From contig NZ_SIJK02000022.1 of NCBI RefSeq assembly GCF_004762035.2, forward strand, positions 1 to 64,000: 64,000 bases of DNA, written 5' to 3'. Below the pieces are notes generated by a model. It was not told where the DNA came from. It saw nothing but the letters and a program-made list of their open reading frames with translations, and searched no databases. Numbering within the stretch: position 1 is the first letter of the stretch; every line of letters begins with the position of its first letter. Of the stretch, positions 25,804 to 34,843 are shown in pieces. The DNA comes from Candidatus Chloroploca mongolica. GTDB taxonomy: Bacteria > Chloroflexota > Chloroflexia > Chloroflexales > Chloroflexaceae. The position numbers were made by a program, and so were the translations under genes.

Positions 25804-25844
25804 GCTGGCGAAAACGGCCTGCGAAGTTGGCCGTTTTCGCTAGC
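25804..25844 (-). terminator. Hairpin after the histidine phosphatase gene
   Basis: Arms GCTGGCGAAAACGGCC and GGCCGTTTTCGCTAGC (one mismatch) around a 9-base loop, between two leftward genes. It probably ends the upstream transcript. Confidence 0.65.
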
Positions 25845-25893
25845 ATATGCATGAGTTTTTTGGGTGCTAGCCCGCACCCACCACGGGTCAAGT

Positions 25894-26568
25894 TCACAGG
25901 GCTGGCTGTTCCGCGTCGTCAGGTGGGGCTGAGATGAGCTCGGCTTCGTTGGTGGCAGTCAGATGGCTCATATCATTCACCAGACTCAGTGTCCAGTGAT
26001 TGCCGTTAACTTCGATGACACTGATGGAGGTGTTGCCGATATGGGGAAAGCGCTTGAAGCCGTCACCTGCATAATTATCCGCGTGCGCAAGCAGCATACG
26101 GATGCAACCACCATGGGTCACAAGGGCCAGGGTTTGCCCCTGATGATGATGACCGAGGGCGGTGACTGTCTCGACCACCCGTGTACGCAGGGCACCCAGT
26201 GACTCACCACCACCACGGGGGATGTCTATGTTCTGGTCGAGCAGTGCTATCTCGTCGGGAAACTTCGTCTTGATCTCCTCATAGGTGAGCCCACTCCAGG
26301 TACCCAGATCGATCTCGCGGAGGCTCGGCAGCAGTTGCACGGCAACCTTGACGGCAGCCCCAATCGCCCTGGCAGTCTCGTACGCTCGGGCGAGATCGCT
26401 GCTATAGATGGCATCAAAACGCCGGCCCTCCTGTGCCAGACGACTGGCAACCAGCTCAGCCTGTTGCAACCCAATTGCATTGAGTGGCACATCGGTGTGG
26501 CCTTGCCAACGGCCTGTCATGTTCCAATCAGTCTCACCATGGCGGATGAGCAAGATGGTCGTACTCAT
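25894..26568 (-). CDS. Histidine phosphatase family protein
   Basis: A 224-aa branch-1 enzyme: catalytic RHGETDWN (9-16), second His in VTHGGCIRMLL, acid in EIDLGTWSGL. The sequence resembles broad-specificity phosphatases and alpha-ribazole phosphatase (CobC); phosphoglycerate mutase activity is less likely because of the short length. No cobalamin genes adjoin it. Divergent from the CAP-domain gene. Confidence 0.9.
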   Translation of the reverse strand: MSTTILLIRHGETDWNMTGRWQGHTDVPLNAIGLQQAELVASRLAQEGRRFDAIYSSDLARAYETARAIGAAVKVAVQLLPSLREIDLGTWSGLTYEEIKTKFPDEIALLDQNIDIPRGGGESLGALRTRVVETVTALGHHHQGQTLALVTHGGCIRMLLAHADNYAGDGFKRFPHIGNTSISVIEVNGNHWTLSLVNDMSHLTATNEAELISAPPDDAEQPAL

Positions 26569-26694
26569 TGGGTTTGTCGTTCCTTCTCTTCGCTAGGTAG
26601 CACGCTCTGTTTTATCATAGTACAGAAGCCGAGCAGCGGCAAGTTGCGATCATAGGTGGTATGTTCCTGGTACCATTGTGGTGCTATACTGGAC

Positions 26695-26700
26695 GTACTA
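26695..26700 (+). promoter_or_regulatory. Possible -10 box of the CAP-domain gene
   Basis: TATACT stands 38 bases before the ATG at 26739; no good -35 box was found. Confidence 0.3.
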
Positions 26701-26738
26701 CCCTTTATCCTATTTCAACGTCGCCCGGGGTATTTTCT

Positions 26739-27386
26739 ATGAAAACCAGAAGTAACCAGCCAGTGTATCAGCGGATCGCGGTACGTCTCCTCCTGCTCTT
26801 CCTGCTCATCTTGCCCGTCGTGCAAGCAGGGGCAGGTGGGCCTGAACATGGCCTTTATGCCACCTCAAGCGTGCAAGCGCCTTTAGCCGAAGTTGTGACG
26901 ACAACCGATGCGACGTCTACGCGTGCGATGATCGTCTATCTGCCTTTCGTTGCACGTAGTGAACCCGAACCAATTGTTATCCCTCCCGAACAGCAACTTT
27001 TTGTGAGCGAGGTACTTGCGGCGACGAATGCCTACCGTGCGCAGGCCGGATGTGCCCCGTTAACGCTCAGTCCGCTGTTGAGCACCTCGGCGCAGCGCCA
27101 TACCGACGATATGGCGTACAACAATTTTGTCTCGCACACCGGCTCTGATGGGTCATCACCCTGGGATCGCATTCGCGCTACAGGCTACACCTACAGTCGG
27201 GCCGCCGAGAATGTCGCGGCGGGCCATACATGTCCACAGCAGGTTGTCGAGGCTTGGTATAGCAGCGATGGTCATCGCGCCAACATGCTTAACTGTGCCC
27301 TCACCGAAATTGGGATTGGCTATACCCACAACGAGCCGAGCCTCTACAAATATTATTGGACGCAAGATTTTGCGACGCCACGCTAA
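26739..27386 (+). CDS. Secreted CAP/SCP-domain protein
   Basis: About 215 aa. Signal peptide (1-31), a linker containing MIVYLPFVARSEPEP, then a CAP domain with HTDDMAYNNFVSHTGSDG, ENVAAG and GHRANMLN, which supply the conserved His and Glu residues. Bacterial CAP proteins are secreted; their activity is mostly unknown. The YLPFVAR stretch is like the Chloroflexota C-terminal tail, here placed before the domain. It ends at a remarkable 34-bp perfect hairpin. Confidence 0.88.
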   Translation: MKTRSNQPVYQRIAVRLLLLFLLILPVVQAGAGGPEHGLYATSSVQAPLAEVVTTTDATSTRAMIVYLPFVARSEPEPIVIPPEQQLFVSEVLAATNAYRAQAGCAPLTLSPLLSTSAQRHTDDMAYNNFVSHTGSDGSSPWDRIRATGYTYSRAAENVAAGHTCPQQVVEAWYSSDGHRANMLNCALTEIGIGYTHNEPSLYKYYWTQDFATPR

Positions 27387-27455
27387 GACTGGTCGTTTTG
27401 CTCGCCGAAAATGCCAGCGTAGCTGGCATTTTCGGCGAGCAAAACGACCAGTCTT
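27385..27455. terminator. Bidirectional terminator with 34-bp perfect stem
   Basis: Bases 27385-27418 are exactly complementary to 27422-27455 with a GTA loop. It begins at the CAP gene stop codon and lies before the end of the convergent kinase gene. Confidence 0.85.
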
Positions 27456-27479
27456 TTAGGGCTTTAGCCCTCCATCCAC

Positions 27480-28400
27480 TTAGGCGAGCAACTGGATCGC
27501 ACCAGGCATGACCTCGATATGCACAGCTGAGGCATCAGTCGCGACGACCTCCCCATCAGTTGCAACGGGGAAAGGCCGTGGCGAGGCAATGCTCAGTGAA
27601 CGTGCCTGGGCTGTGGTCACCACTCGCAGGTTGACGTGGGTTCCCTCGATCAGCTTGGGGTAATAGCGGATCACCTGGTCAAACCGCAGGCTTTGCACGG
27701 CGCACAGGTCAAGCAGGCCATCGTCGATGACGCCCGATGGGGTCATCAAAAAACCGCCGCCTTGAAATCGCCCATTGCCAATCGTTGCAAAATAGAGTTT
27801 GCGGCGAAATTCTTTGCCATCGTAGCGAACCGACATCACGCCAGGGCGATAGGTTGCCAGGGCGCGCATCGAGGCGACGATATAGGCCCCAATGCCACTC
27901 ACCCAGGTAATCTTGGGTACTTCAACGGCAACCTGCGCATCAATGCCCGCCCCGAGGCCATTGATAAAGACCCGGTGCAACTCCTGGTTGCCTGCTTCCA
28001 CCACAATCTGACCAAGATCAACCGGTCGCGTCACCCCCGCTGTGATGCGCTGCACCGAGCTATTGAGGTCGCCATCGCTAAATCCAGCCAGAGCCCTGAC
28101 AAAATCGCTGCCGGTGCCCAGGGGAATAATGCCAAGCTTCGCATCGCCAATGTCGCGCTGGCGACTGCCAATGATGCCATTGACGACCTCGTTGATCGTG
28201 CCATCGCCACCCACCGCCACAAGGCAATCAAATCCCCGGTCGATCGCCTGGAAGGCAAGCTCAGTCGCCCCACCACGGCTATGGGTCGCGACCAGGGTAT
28301 ACGCGAGATCGGCCCGGCGCAAGGCAGCCTCAAGCTCGGCTCGTCGTTGACCGGCAACCCCGCGTCCGGCGGCTGGATTGAGAATGACACAGATCTTCAT
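27480..28400 (-). CDS. Diacylglycerol kinase-like lipid kinase (DagK/YegS family)
   Basis: A 306-aa enzyme: NPAAGRG near the N-terminus, VAVGGDGTINEVVNG as the nucleotide-binding loop, GTGSDFVRAL, and DGLLDLCAV near the C-terminus. It would phosphorylate diacylglycerol or a related lipid with ATP. The start codon overlaps the trpB stop by one base (TGATG), so the two are coupled although functionally unrelated. Confidence 0.92.
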   Translation of the reverse strand: MKICVILNPAAGRGVAGQRRAELEAALRRADLAYTLVATHSRGGATELAFQAIDRGFDCLVAVGGDGTINEVVNGIIGSRQRDIGDAKLGIIPLGTGSDFVRALAGFSDGDLNSSVQRITAGVTRPVDLGQIVVEAGNQELHRVFINGLGAGIDAQVAVEVPKITWVSGIGAYIVASMRALATYRPGVMSVRYDGKEFRRKLYFATIGNGRFQGGGFLMTPSGVIDDGLLDLCAVQSLRFDQVIRYYPKLIEGTHVNLRVVTTAQARSLSIASPRPFPVATDGEVVATDASAVHIEVMPGAIQLLA

Positions 28401-29599
28401 CAGATCTTGACTCCTAGCGCATCGGCAACGGTAAAGATATCTTTGTCACCCCGTCCCGACATATTGATCAAGATAATCTGATCGCGGTGCATCGTCGGCG
28501 CAAGTTTCAGCGCCTCGGCGACCGCGTGCGCACTTTCGAGCGCCGGGATAATGCCCTCGAGGCGGGAGCAGGTCTCAAACGCATCGAGCGCCTCTTCATC
28601 GTCAGCCGAGGTATAGGTTGCGCGCCCAGTATCGTGCAACCAGGCATGTTCAGGCCCCACGCTTGCATAATCAAGGCCCGCCGAGACGGAATGGGTCAGA
28701 GCAATCTGGCCGGCCTCGTCTTGCAACACATACGAGTAGGTACCCTGCAACACACCGGGGCTAGCGGCGAGGAAGCGTGCCGCGTGATCGCCAAGCACCG
28801 TTCCCCGGCCACCCGCCTCGACCCCGCGCAACGCTACCTCAGCATCATCACGGAAGGCATCAAAAATGCCAATCGCATTCGAGCCACCACCAACACACGC
28901 AATGATCACATCGGGCAACCGCCCGACGGTTGCCAGCATCTGGGCACGTGCCTCACGACCAATGACACTTTGGAAATCGCGCACCATCGTTGGGTAAGGA
29001 TGTGGCCCCAGGGCCGACCCGAGCAGGTAGTAGCTATCAGGATTGGTTACCCAATCGCGCATCGCCTCGTTGATCGCATCTTTCAGCGTACGTGAACCAC
29101 TCGTGACCCCTCGTACCTCGGCCCCCAGCAAGCGCATCCGAAAGACATTCGGACTCTGGCGGGCCATATCCTCGGTACCCATATAGACCACGCACTCGAT
29201 GCCGAGCAGCGCACAGACCGTTGCCGTCGCGACCCCGTGCTGGCCCGCGCCTGTTTCGGCAATAATGCGCCGCTTGCCCATCCGACGGGCCAGCAGGCCC
29301 TGCCCGAGGGCGTTATTGATCTTGTGGGCACCCGTATGTGCCAGATCTTCACGTTTGACATAGATGCGGGCACCACCACACTGCTCGGTCAGACGCGCCG
29401 CAAACGTCAACGGCGTTGGTCGCCCCGTATAGGTGCGTTGCAGGTGATCAAGCTCCTCCCAGAACGTCGGGTCGGCAGCGGCATCCTGATAGGCTGCCTC
29501 AAGGCTTGTCACTGCGGGCATCAACGTCTCGGGCACATAGCGTCCACCATAAGGGCCAAAACGCCCTGTGCCGATGCTTTCGGCTGAGCCTGGGATCAT
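28400..29599 (-). CDS. trpB: Tryptophan synthase beta subunit
   Basis: About 399 aa, the standard length. It joins indole with serine to make tryptophan. The PLP lysine is K93 in [18 protein letters not shown] binds the phosphate. The ATG at 29599 gives the usual MIPGS...[11 protein letters not shown] start; the frame stays open to 29692 only through a repetitive non-conserved stretch. No trpA follows; trpF lies 2 kb upstream on the same strand, so the pathway genes are scattered. Confidence 0.96.
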   Translation of the reverse strand: MIPGSAESIGTGRFGPYGGRYVPETLMPAVTSLEAAYQDAAADPTFWEELDHLQRTYTGRPTPLTFAARLTEQCGGARIYVKREDLAHTGAHKINNALGQGLLARRMGKRRIIAETGAGQHGVATATVCALLGIECVVYMGTEDMARQSPNVFRMRLLGAEVRGVTSGSRTLKDAINEAMRDWVTNPDSYYLLGSALGPHPYPTMVRDFQSVIGREARAQMLATVGRLPDVIIACVGGGSNAIGIFDAFRDDAEVALRGVEAGGRGTVLGDHAARFLAASPGVLQGTYSYVLQDEAGQIALTHSVSAGLDYASVGPEHAWLHDTGRATYTSADDEEALDAFETCSRLEGIIPALESAHAVAEALKLAPTMHRDQIILINMSGRGDKDIFTVADALGVKI

Positions 29600-29706
29600 A
29601 GCAGTCAAACTCTCTCTCAAGGTAAAGTTAGGGGGTGGCGCAAGAGGTGGTTGCCTCTGGCAACCACCTCTTGTACCCCTACGTTGCAACAAAGCGAGGA
29701 CAAGGC

Positions 29707-30048
29707 CTACTTCTGGATCAGGCTCTCGTCCTTATTTTTCTCACCCTCTTCAAGCAGCATAATGGGAATGCCATCCTCAACCGGGTAGCGGAAGCCGTTG
29801 CGCCGGTTCACGAGCCATTCTTTGCCACTGCTGTCGGTGATCAGTTCAACCGGACCTTTGTCGCCTGGATCGGCAAGAATGCTGAGCAATTCAGGACTAA
29901 TGACCCGCCGACTCCCTTCACCAGGCAGAGAAGTTGCCTGTGGAACATCAAACGCGCTATCTTCGCGATACTGGCGAATGGCTCGGAAGATCACAATGCC
30001 AAGCCCCACAAATGCGACAAGACCAAGGAGACGTAGCCAACCTTTCAT
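29707..30048 (-). CDS. Membrane-anchored Trm112-like protein lacking zinc cysteines
   Basis: About 113 aa. One N-terminal helix (4-23), a linker, then [17 protein letters not shown]...[16 protein letters not shown], which matches the Trm112/UPF0434 zinc-ribbon pattern (normally LLEILVCPVCKGPL...YPVRDGIPVML). The two cysteines of the first knuckle are D60 and D63 here, and the later pair is also absent. Perfect GAGGAGG before the ATG at 30048. Just upstream of trpB. Function unknown; loss of the metal site suggests a structural or adaptor role. Confidence 0.75.
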   Translation of the reverse strand: MKGWLRLLGLVAFVGLGIVIFRAIRQYREDSAFDVPQATSLPGEGSRRVISPELLSILADPGDKGPVELITDSSGKEWLVNRRNGFRYPVEDGIPIMLLEEGEKNKDESLIQK

Positions 30049-30204
30049 TGATTCCTCCTCATATATAGACGGCACAAACCTGTACTGAAGTACGAACTAC
30101 GACCGTAGTACGAACATACTCCCCTCAATTATAGTACACTTTTCCCTAGCGTTGTATCGCATGGTACTCAGTTTGCAGGGGCAATCCCTACGGGGTGGAC
30201 TACT

Positions 30205-31680
30205 TTATGGACGTACCGTCCGTCCGCGTACCGGTGTCACCTCCTCATGCCACGGATGGGCGATGCGATCGGTGTCGTCCCACACAAGCAGGCGACCCAC
30301 CGGACGCGATCCCTGGGGGTAGGTTACTTCGAGAAAGGGAAAGCGCTGCTCTTGACGTCGCATCGTCGCAATATCGAGAATAATCTCGGTCCAACTGCCA
30401 GTATTTACATAAAATTGTCCAAGGCCAAGGGGCACGATGCGGGCGAGATGCGTATGACCACAGACAAAGAGCGTGTCATGCTGATGCGCGGGGCGACGGG
30501 CAATTTCAAGGATGGCGCGGGTTGACTGATCGCTGAATGTGCGTTGTTCGCGGGCGATCTGCCGCGTCGCTTCACTCTGCAGTTGCAACAGTACTTCATC
30601 AGAAGGTTTGACCGCCCCCGCTACGTTGCCCACCTGGCGCGCCACTTCGCGGCGACGCGCTACCCGTCCACGGCGGAACCGTACCACCGCCGCCCAGAGC
30701 CGATGCAGGATCGGTAGGTCTGGCATGGCCTCTGGCAGGCTTTCATCACTGACTGGCGATAACTGATGTGATGCCGGCCAGGCGACAACCTGGAGAAACC
30801 CGGTCACTCCACGTGCCAAAAAACGTCGGGACGCCTGGTTCCGCAACCGCGGTAGGGCAAGCAGATACCAGAAGAGTGCAGACGAGGGCTTGATATTGTC
30901 AATCAAATGGGCAAATGGAAGGGGATCATCTTCCAGATCGTTGATGACTTCTTTGACTAATTGACTCCCACGGATCATCTCAAATGGTTCGCTGACGCCA
31001 TTAAAGTGAACAAAGCGGTTCCAGGGATCAAACTGGTTGCCATGCACAATATAGACGCCCCCGCCATGATAGTGCAGCCCGAAACGTAACCGTAGATCAT
31101 CAACCCTGACCCCGAGCGCCTCACGGAGGCACTGCCTGGCACTTGGAAAGTGCAACTCGAAGTCGTGGTTCCCTACGAGAATGGTGAGACAATGGCGCGG
31201 CTGTGCAATGAAGCGTGCCAGGGCCTCAATCGCCGGGCGATGCGCCTCCAGAATAGCCTCCATGCGCTGGCGAGCGGCACTATCGCTATACTCGTCATCC
31301 CGCAGATCGGGCAGGCGTATTTGCAAAAACTCGAAGGTGTCTCCGGCCAAAATCAGATCCGTTGGTTCATCACTTTTGACATATTGATCAACAAAACGGA
31401 CAAAACTTGCATCAGTTTGAAAATCATCAAGCAGATCTCCTCCTCCCATATGGAGATCGCTCAGCACAATCCGGCGTTGATGCGTCTGGATCAGGGCTGG
31501 ATCAAATTGACCGGTGGTATATCCCGTGGGACGGAGAATAATGCGCCGGAAGTGCATCACCAGACGGCGGAAGAGCAAGATGACAACTGTAACCCCCAGC
31601 ACCAGCACTTTGAGCCGGAGGAGAAGACGAAGCAATGAGAAGCTACTGGGAGGCACGTGCTGCTGCAATGAAAGCCTCAA
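30205..31680 (-). CDS. Membrane-anchored metallophosphoesterase
   Basis: About 491 aa. Calcineurin-like motifs in order: D75-L-H77, LAGDTFE (D114), VGNHDFE, a HGNQFD box and VCGHTHLARI. A hydrophobic N-terminus (14-40) anchors it. The inserted region between the fourth and last motif is long. Substrate unknown; relatives include lipid-A precursor hydrolase-like enzymes and nucleotidases. The start is uncertain: the TTG at 31680 overlaps trpF by 38 bases and lacks a clear ribosome site. Confidence 0.85.
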   Translation of the reverse strand: MRLSLQQHVPPSSFSLLRLLLRLKVLVLGVTVVILLFRRLVMHFRRIILRPTGYTTGQFDPALIQTHQRRIVLSDLHMGGGDLLDDFQTDASFVRFVDQYVKSDEPTDLILAGDTFEFLQIRLPDLRDDEYSDSAARQRMEAILEAHRPAIEALARFIAQPRHCLTILVGNHDFELHFPSARQCLREALGVRVDDLRLRFGLHYHGGGVYIVHGNQFDPWNRFVHFNGVSEPFEMIRGSQLVKEVINDLEDDPLPFAHLIDNIKPSSALFWYLLALPRLRNQASRRFLARGVTGFLQVVAWPASHQLSPVSDESLPEAMPDLPILHRLWAAVVRFRRGRVARRREVARQVGNVAGAVKPSDEVLLQLQSEATRQIAREQRTFSDQSTRAILEIARRPAHQHDTLFVCGHTHLARIVPLGLGQFYVNTGSWTEIILDIATMRRQEQRFPFLEVTYPQGSRPVGRLLVWDDTDRIAHPWHEEVTPVRGRTVRP

Positions 31681-32281
31681 TCTTTGCGCTATCTTTTACA
31701 CCATCGGTCTCAACGCCACTGCTCACGTCGACCCCATGTGGTTGCACTGCGGCAATCGCCGCCGCGACATTCCCTGGTGTCAGCCCGCCCGCTAGAAGTG
31801 CCGGTACTCGTGCGGCCAGTTCACGGGCCTGACCCCAATCGGCCAGGGCACCAGTCCCACCATAATGACCGGGAACATGGGCATCAATCAGCAGGGTTAC
31901 TCTGCCTCTGTCCGCTTCACGCTCGGCCAGTTCCAGCCAGGCTACTTCGTCAGTTGAACCGTCAAGGCGCACCGTTTTGAGAATCGGGCACTTGATGGTT
32001 GTGGCATCACTGGCTGGCTCGGTACCACTGAGTTGCACCAGATCTAGATCCAGGTGATCGGCAACCTCTTGAATGAAGGCAGGTTCACGATTGACAAAGA
32101 GGCCGACCAGGCGTGGGTAAGGGGGCGGGCCTGCGCGAAATGCAGCCACAAGTTGGGTCGCCTCGGTAAGGCTTACCTGGCGGCGACTCGGCGCAAACAC
32201 AAGCCCGAGCATATCAGCACCTGCCAGCGCGGCTACACGCATGTGTTCTTGCGTACGTAAGCCACAAATTTTGATCAGCAT
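31643..32281 (-). CDS. trpF: Phosphoribosylanthranilate isomerase
   Basis: About 212 aa, a TIM barrel of the tryptophan pathway. MLIKICGLRTQEH at the start holds the catalytic Cys, GLVFAPSRRQV and the C-terminal LAGGLTPGNVAAAI phosphate loop and GVDVSSGVETDGVKD are diagnostic; the catalytic Asp is in LIDAHVPGHYGGTG. The ATG at 32281 gives the standard start; upstream codons lie in a hairpin region. Confidence 0.95.
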   Translation of the reverse strand: MLIKICGLRTQEHMRVAALAGADMLGLVFAPSRRQVSLTEATQLVAAFRAGPPPYPRLVGLFVNREPAFIQEVADHLDLDLVQLSGTEPASDATTIKCPILKTVRLDGSTDEVAWLELAEREADRGRVTLLIDAHVPGHYGGTGALADWGQARELAARVPALLAGGLTPGNVAAAIAAVQPHGVDVSSGVETDGVKDSAKIEAFIAAARASQ

Positions 32282-32314
32282 AGGCAACGTTCCCGCAAGT
32301 CTCCCACCTTCTGC

Positions 32315-32356
32315 GAAAGTGCCCCCAGAGCACTGACGAGCTTTGGGGGCACCTTC
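32315..32356 (-). promoter_or_regulatory. GTGCCCCCA/TGGGGGCAC stem-loop before trpF
   Basis: Nine-base perfect arms (32319-32327/32344-32352) with extra partial pairing lie in the 98-base gap between the NYN gene and trpF. It may separate the two transcripts or lie in the trpF leader; no Trp-rich leader peptide was found. Confidence 0.45.
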
Positions 32357-32379
32357 CCGTACCATCGTACGTGTCATCT

Positions 32380-34455
32380 CTACTCTGCGTCGAGAGGGGT
32401 TTCCTCTTTGAGCACGTAGTAGATGCGTTTGCCACGGCCGCTCCGCTCAAGGATGCCATTGTTGATGGCTTGTTTGACCATGGTTCGGAGTTGCTCATTG
32501 GTGCGTGCAAGGTTGTGTTCTTTGCGCCAGCCACGTAGTGTATCGAAGATCTGCTGGAATGAGGTCGGCTTGGCAAAACTCGCCATCATGTGCCGAAATA
32601 CGTCCCACTCTTCATCGGTAAACAAGATTGGCTCAACCACTTCTTGTTCACCCGCAGGGGCTTCTTCCGTCTCGTCAACGGTCTGAACAACCTCCGTGGA
32701 TGCAGGCTCTCCACCCTCGGGTGCTGCTTCGGCGTGGGTCTCGGCGACCGCCTCGGGGTGGGTCTCGGCGACCGCCTCGGGGTGGGTCTCGGCGACCGCC
32801 TCGGGGTGGGTCTCGGCGACCGCCTCCGCATCGTGTGCATCCTCAGCGTGCCCCTCGGTGAGTTCAGACACGGGCGCGGCCTCGCTCGGGTGAACCTCCT
32901 CAAGATCAGTTGACTGGCGGGCCTGATCCTCAGCGGCAACCGCGTGGGCCACAGCTTCCCAGGCCTCTTCGTGAGGAACCTCTGGTTCAGACGCCATCGC
33001 CTCCCAGTCAACCTCAGCGGGGGCGAGCAGTTGGGCGGCAAGCGCACTGGCTGCTGCTTCCCAGGCTGCATCATCAGAACCATCGCTGTCGAGCGCCAGA
33101 AGATCTGGTGACTCAGCGGCCAGGAGTGGTTCAGCGGAGTGAAGTTCGCGCAGATCAGCAGCCATCAACTCATCGGGGGCGTGCTCTTCAAAGAAAGCAA
33201 CGACTTCAGCCGACTCTTCCAGGTGATCGAGCGCGAGCAGTTCATCATCACCGACAGAGGTTGCATCGTCAGGATCATCAAAATTGAGCGCACTCTCAGC
33301 GGCCAGCAGTGGATTGACACCCTCGGTTGAGGGATGGGCCGCATTCTGCGGACGGCGGGAACGGCGACGACGGCGGCGGCTACTTGATGCTGGTGGCTCG
33401 GGCGCAGGTGGCTCGATCAGAAGTGGTTCGCTGCGACCATTCAAGCTTACTGAAGGATCAATGACCGGCTCAAGCGGTAATTCATCGGTCAGCGCAGCGG
33501 CAAACTGCGAGAGTTTGTAGGGGTCTTCGCCGGGCAGAAAGACTTCATTGACCGTCCCACTCGTAAAGATCTGCACCTTGCCACGCTTTTCCGCATCAAC
33601 GACAAAGTCCTTAAACTTGGCAAACGGGCGATTATTCAGGTCGCGATAGCGGCTCTCTTTGAAATCACCGCCCATCAACTCTTTCATCACCAGTTTGATC
33701 GAGCCAAGGGTCGAGACATAGCCACGCTTGCGGACGAGATGGATTGCTTCAACCAGTACGGCATAGATATCAACCTCAGCTACAACCGGTACTGGTGATG
33801 GCGGTACCGGGGTTGCCACTGCCACTGGTTCGGGAACCACCGGTTCACGGCTTCGCTCACGGGGCGCAGGCTCGAAGGTGGCGGCATCAAGACCACGGTT
33901 GATCTCAGTCGCCCGATTGGCAATCGCCGTTGCCATCACTGAACCACCGGTCTGACGGCCTACCAGTTGCTCATAAAAGACAAACTCATCGGCACTCTGC
34001 GCGAGGTGCGTGCTGGCCGCACCGCCAATGCCAATGATATAGACCTCTTTGCCTTGCTGGCGAATACTATTGACCAGAGGGATAAAATCACGATCCCCCG
34101 TTACAAGGACAAACTTACTGATATTCGTATTAACAAACAGGGTCTTCATAGCATCGATACAAAGATTCATATCAACGCTATTTTTAATTGCCCGCCCTGT
34201 GCGGCCCATATCCTTATCGTAATAGTAGGTAGCCACATAGATAGGCTCTATCGCATTGGCATAGAGCGCACTAGTGACCCGTGGATAGCGATACCAATCG
34301 GCGTATGCCCGTGAAATAACCACACGTCCGAGGTCGCTACAACGATCCATTATCGCTTCGAAATTAGGATTGGCATTCAGCTTATCACGGACACTGACAT
34401 AGACGTTTTCGAAGTCGATAAAGACCGCGACATCAGGTCGCCTCTGCTCATACAT
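32380..34455 (-). CDS. NYN-domain ribonuclease-like protein with LOTUS/OST-HTH domain
   Basis: A 691-aa protein. Residues 8-170 are a NYN (PIN-like) domain with acidic residues D14, D95, D101, D121 and D123 (VFIDFEN, VDMNLCIDAM, VTGDRDF) complete. Residues 225-320 resemble an OST-HTH/LOTUS RNA-binding domain. A long acidic, low-complexity stretch (about 330-600) includes a tandem HPEAVAET repeat. The last ~80 residues are a further winged-helix-like domain (LFTDEEWDVFRHMM...). Together this suggests an RNA-processing enzyme or RNA-binding regulator. Confidence 0.85.
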   Translation of the reverse strand: MYEQRRPDVAVFIDFENVYVSVRDKLNANPNFEAIMDRCSDLGRVVISRAYADWYRYPRVTSALYANAIEPIYVATYYYDKDMGRTGRAIKNSVDMNLCIDAMKTLFVNTNISKFVLVTGDRDFIPLVNSIRQQGKEVYIIGIGGAASTHLAQSADEFVFYEQLVGRQTGGSVMATAIANRATEINRGLDAATFEPAPRERSREPVVPEPVAVATPVPPSPVPVVAEVDIYAVLVEAIHLVRKRGYVSTLGSIKLVMKELMGGDFKESRYRDLNNRPFAKFKDFVVDAEKRGKVQIFTSGTVNEVFLPGEDPYKLSQFAAALTDELPLEPVIDPSVSLNGRSEPLLIEPPAPEPPASSSRRRRRRSRRPQNAAHPSTEGVNPLLAAESALNFDDPDDATSVGDDELLALDHLEESAEVVAFFEEHAPDELMAADLRELHSAEPLLAAESPDLLALDSDGSDDAAWEAAASALAAQLLAPAEVDWEAMASEPEVPHEEAWEAVAHAVAAEDQARQSTDLEEVHPSEAAPVSELTEGHAEDAHDAEAVAETHPEAVAETHPEAVAETHPEAVAETHAEAAPEGGEPASTEVVQTVDETEEAPAGEQEVVEPILFTDEEWDVFRHMMASFAKPTSFQQIFDTLRGWRKEHNLARTNEQLRTMVKQAINNGILERSGRGKRIYYVLKEETPLDAE
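32732..32826. repeat. 24-bp tandem repeat inside the NYN gene
   Basis: About four copies of a 24-base unit encode repeated HPEAVAET octapeptides in the acidic linker. The copies are almost identical, so unit number may vary between strains. Confidence 0.8.
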
Positions 34456-34843
34456 TGGTTACTAACTTACTCCTGTTGTGTGGGTGAGGTGAGGTGCGGA
34501 GAGAGATACTTCGGGGCCAGCACGAGGCAACGTTTCTGGTTATCTGGTAGAGCGGGAGTCGGCTACCACCATGATGTGCATGTGATTGAGGGAGCGTGCC
34601 AGGCGACGACTATCGTAGTCAGGGACAGTCTTCGACTGCCAGTCTTCGCACAGGCATATCACTATACAACCAAACCAGGCCAGGGGCACAGCACCGGGAA
34701 AATTCTCGTGAGCGACCTCATCATACTATTCTTCAACTACATCCATGCACGAGTAGCTGCTTGCCATTGCCTGGTCAAGACTACTCTCTGCGCTTGTTAC
34801 TATAGCATTGGAATACCTTCTCTGCAAGGTGTGATTCGGGCTT
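34456..34843. other. Intergenic region without a clear gene
   Basis: An open frame on the plus strand runs through it into the antisense of the glycosyltransferase, but lacks a ribosome site and family resemblance. CAGGAG 13 bases before the NYN start is the only plausible signal; no promoter or terminator is convincing. Confidence 0.4.

Noticed and set aside
32315-32356. Trp attenuator before trpF
   Set aside because: No leader peptide with Trp codons, no alternative antiterminator and no T tract were found, so only an unspecified stem-loop is reported.
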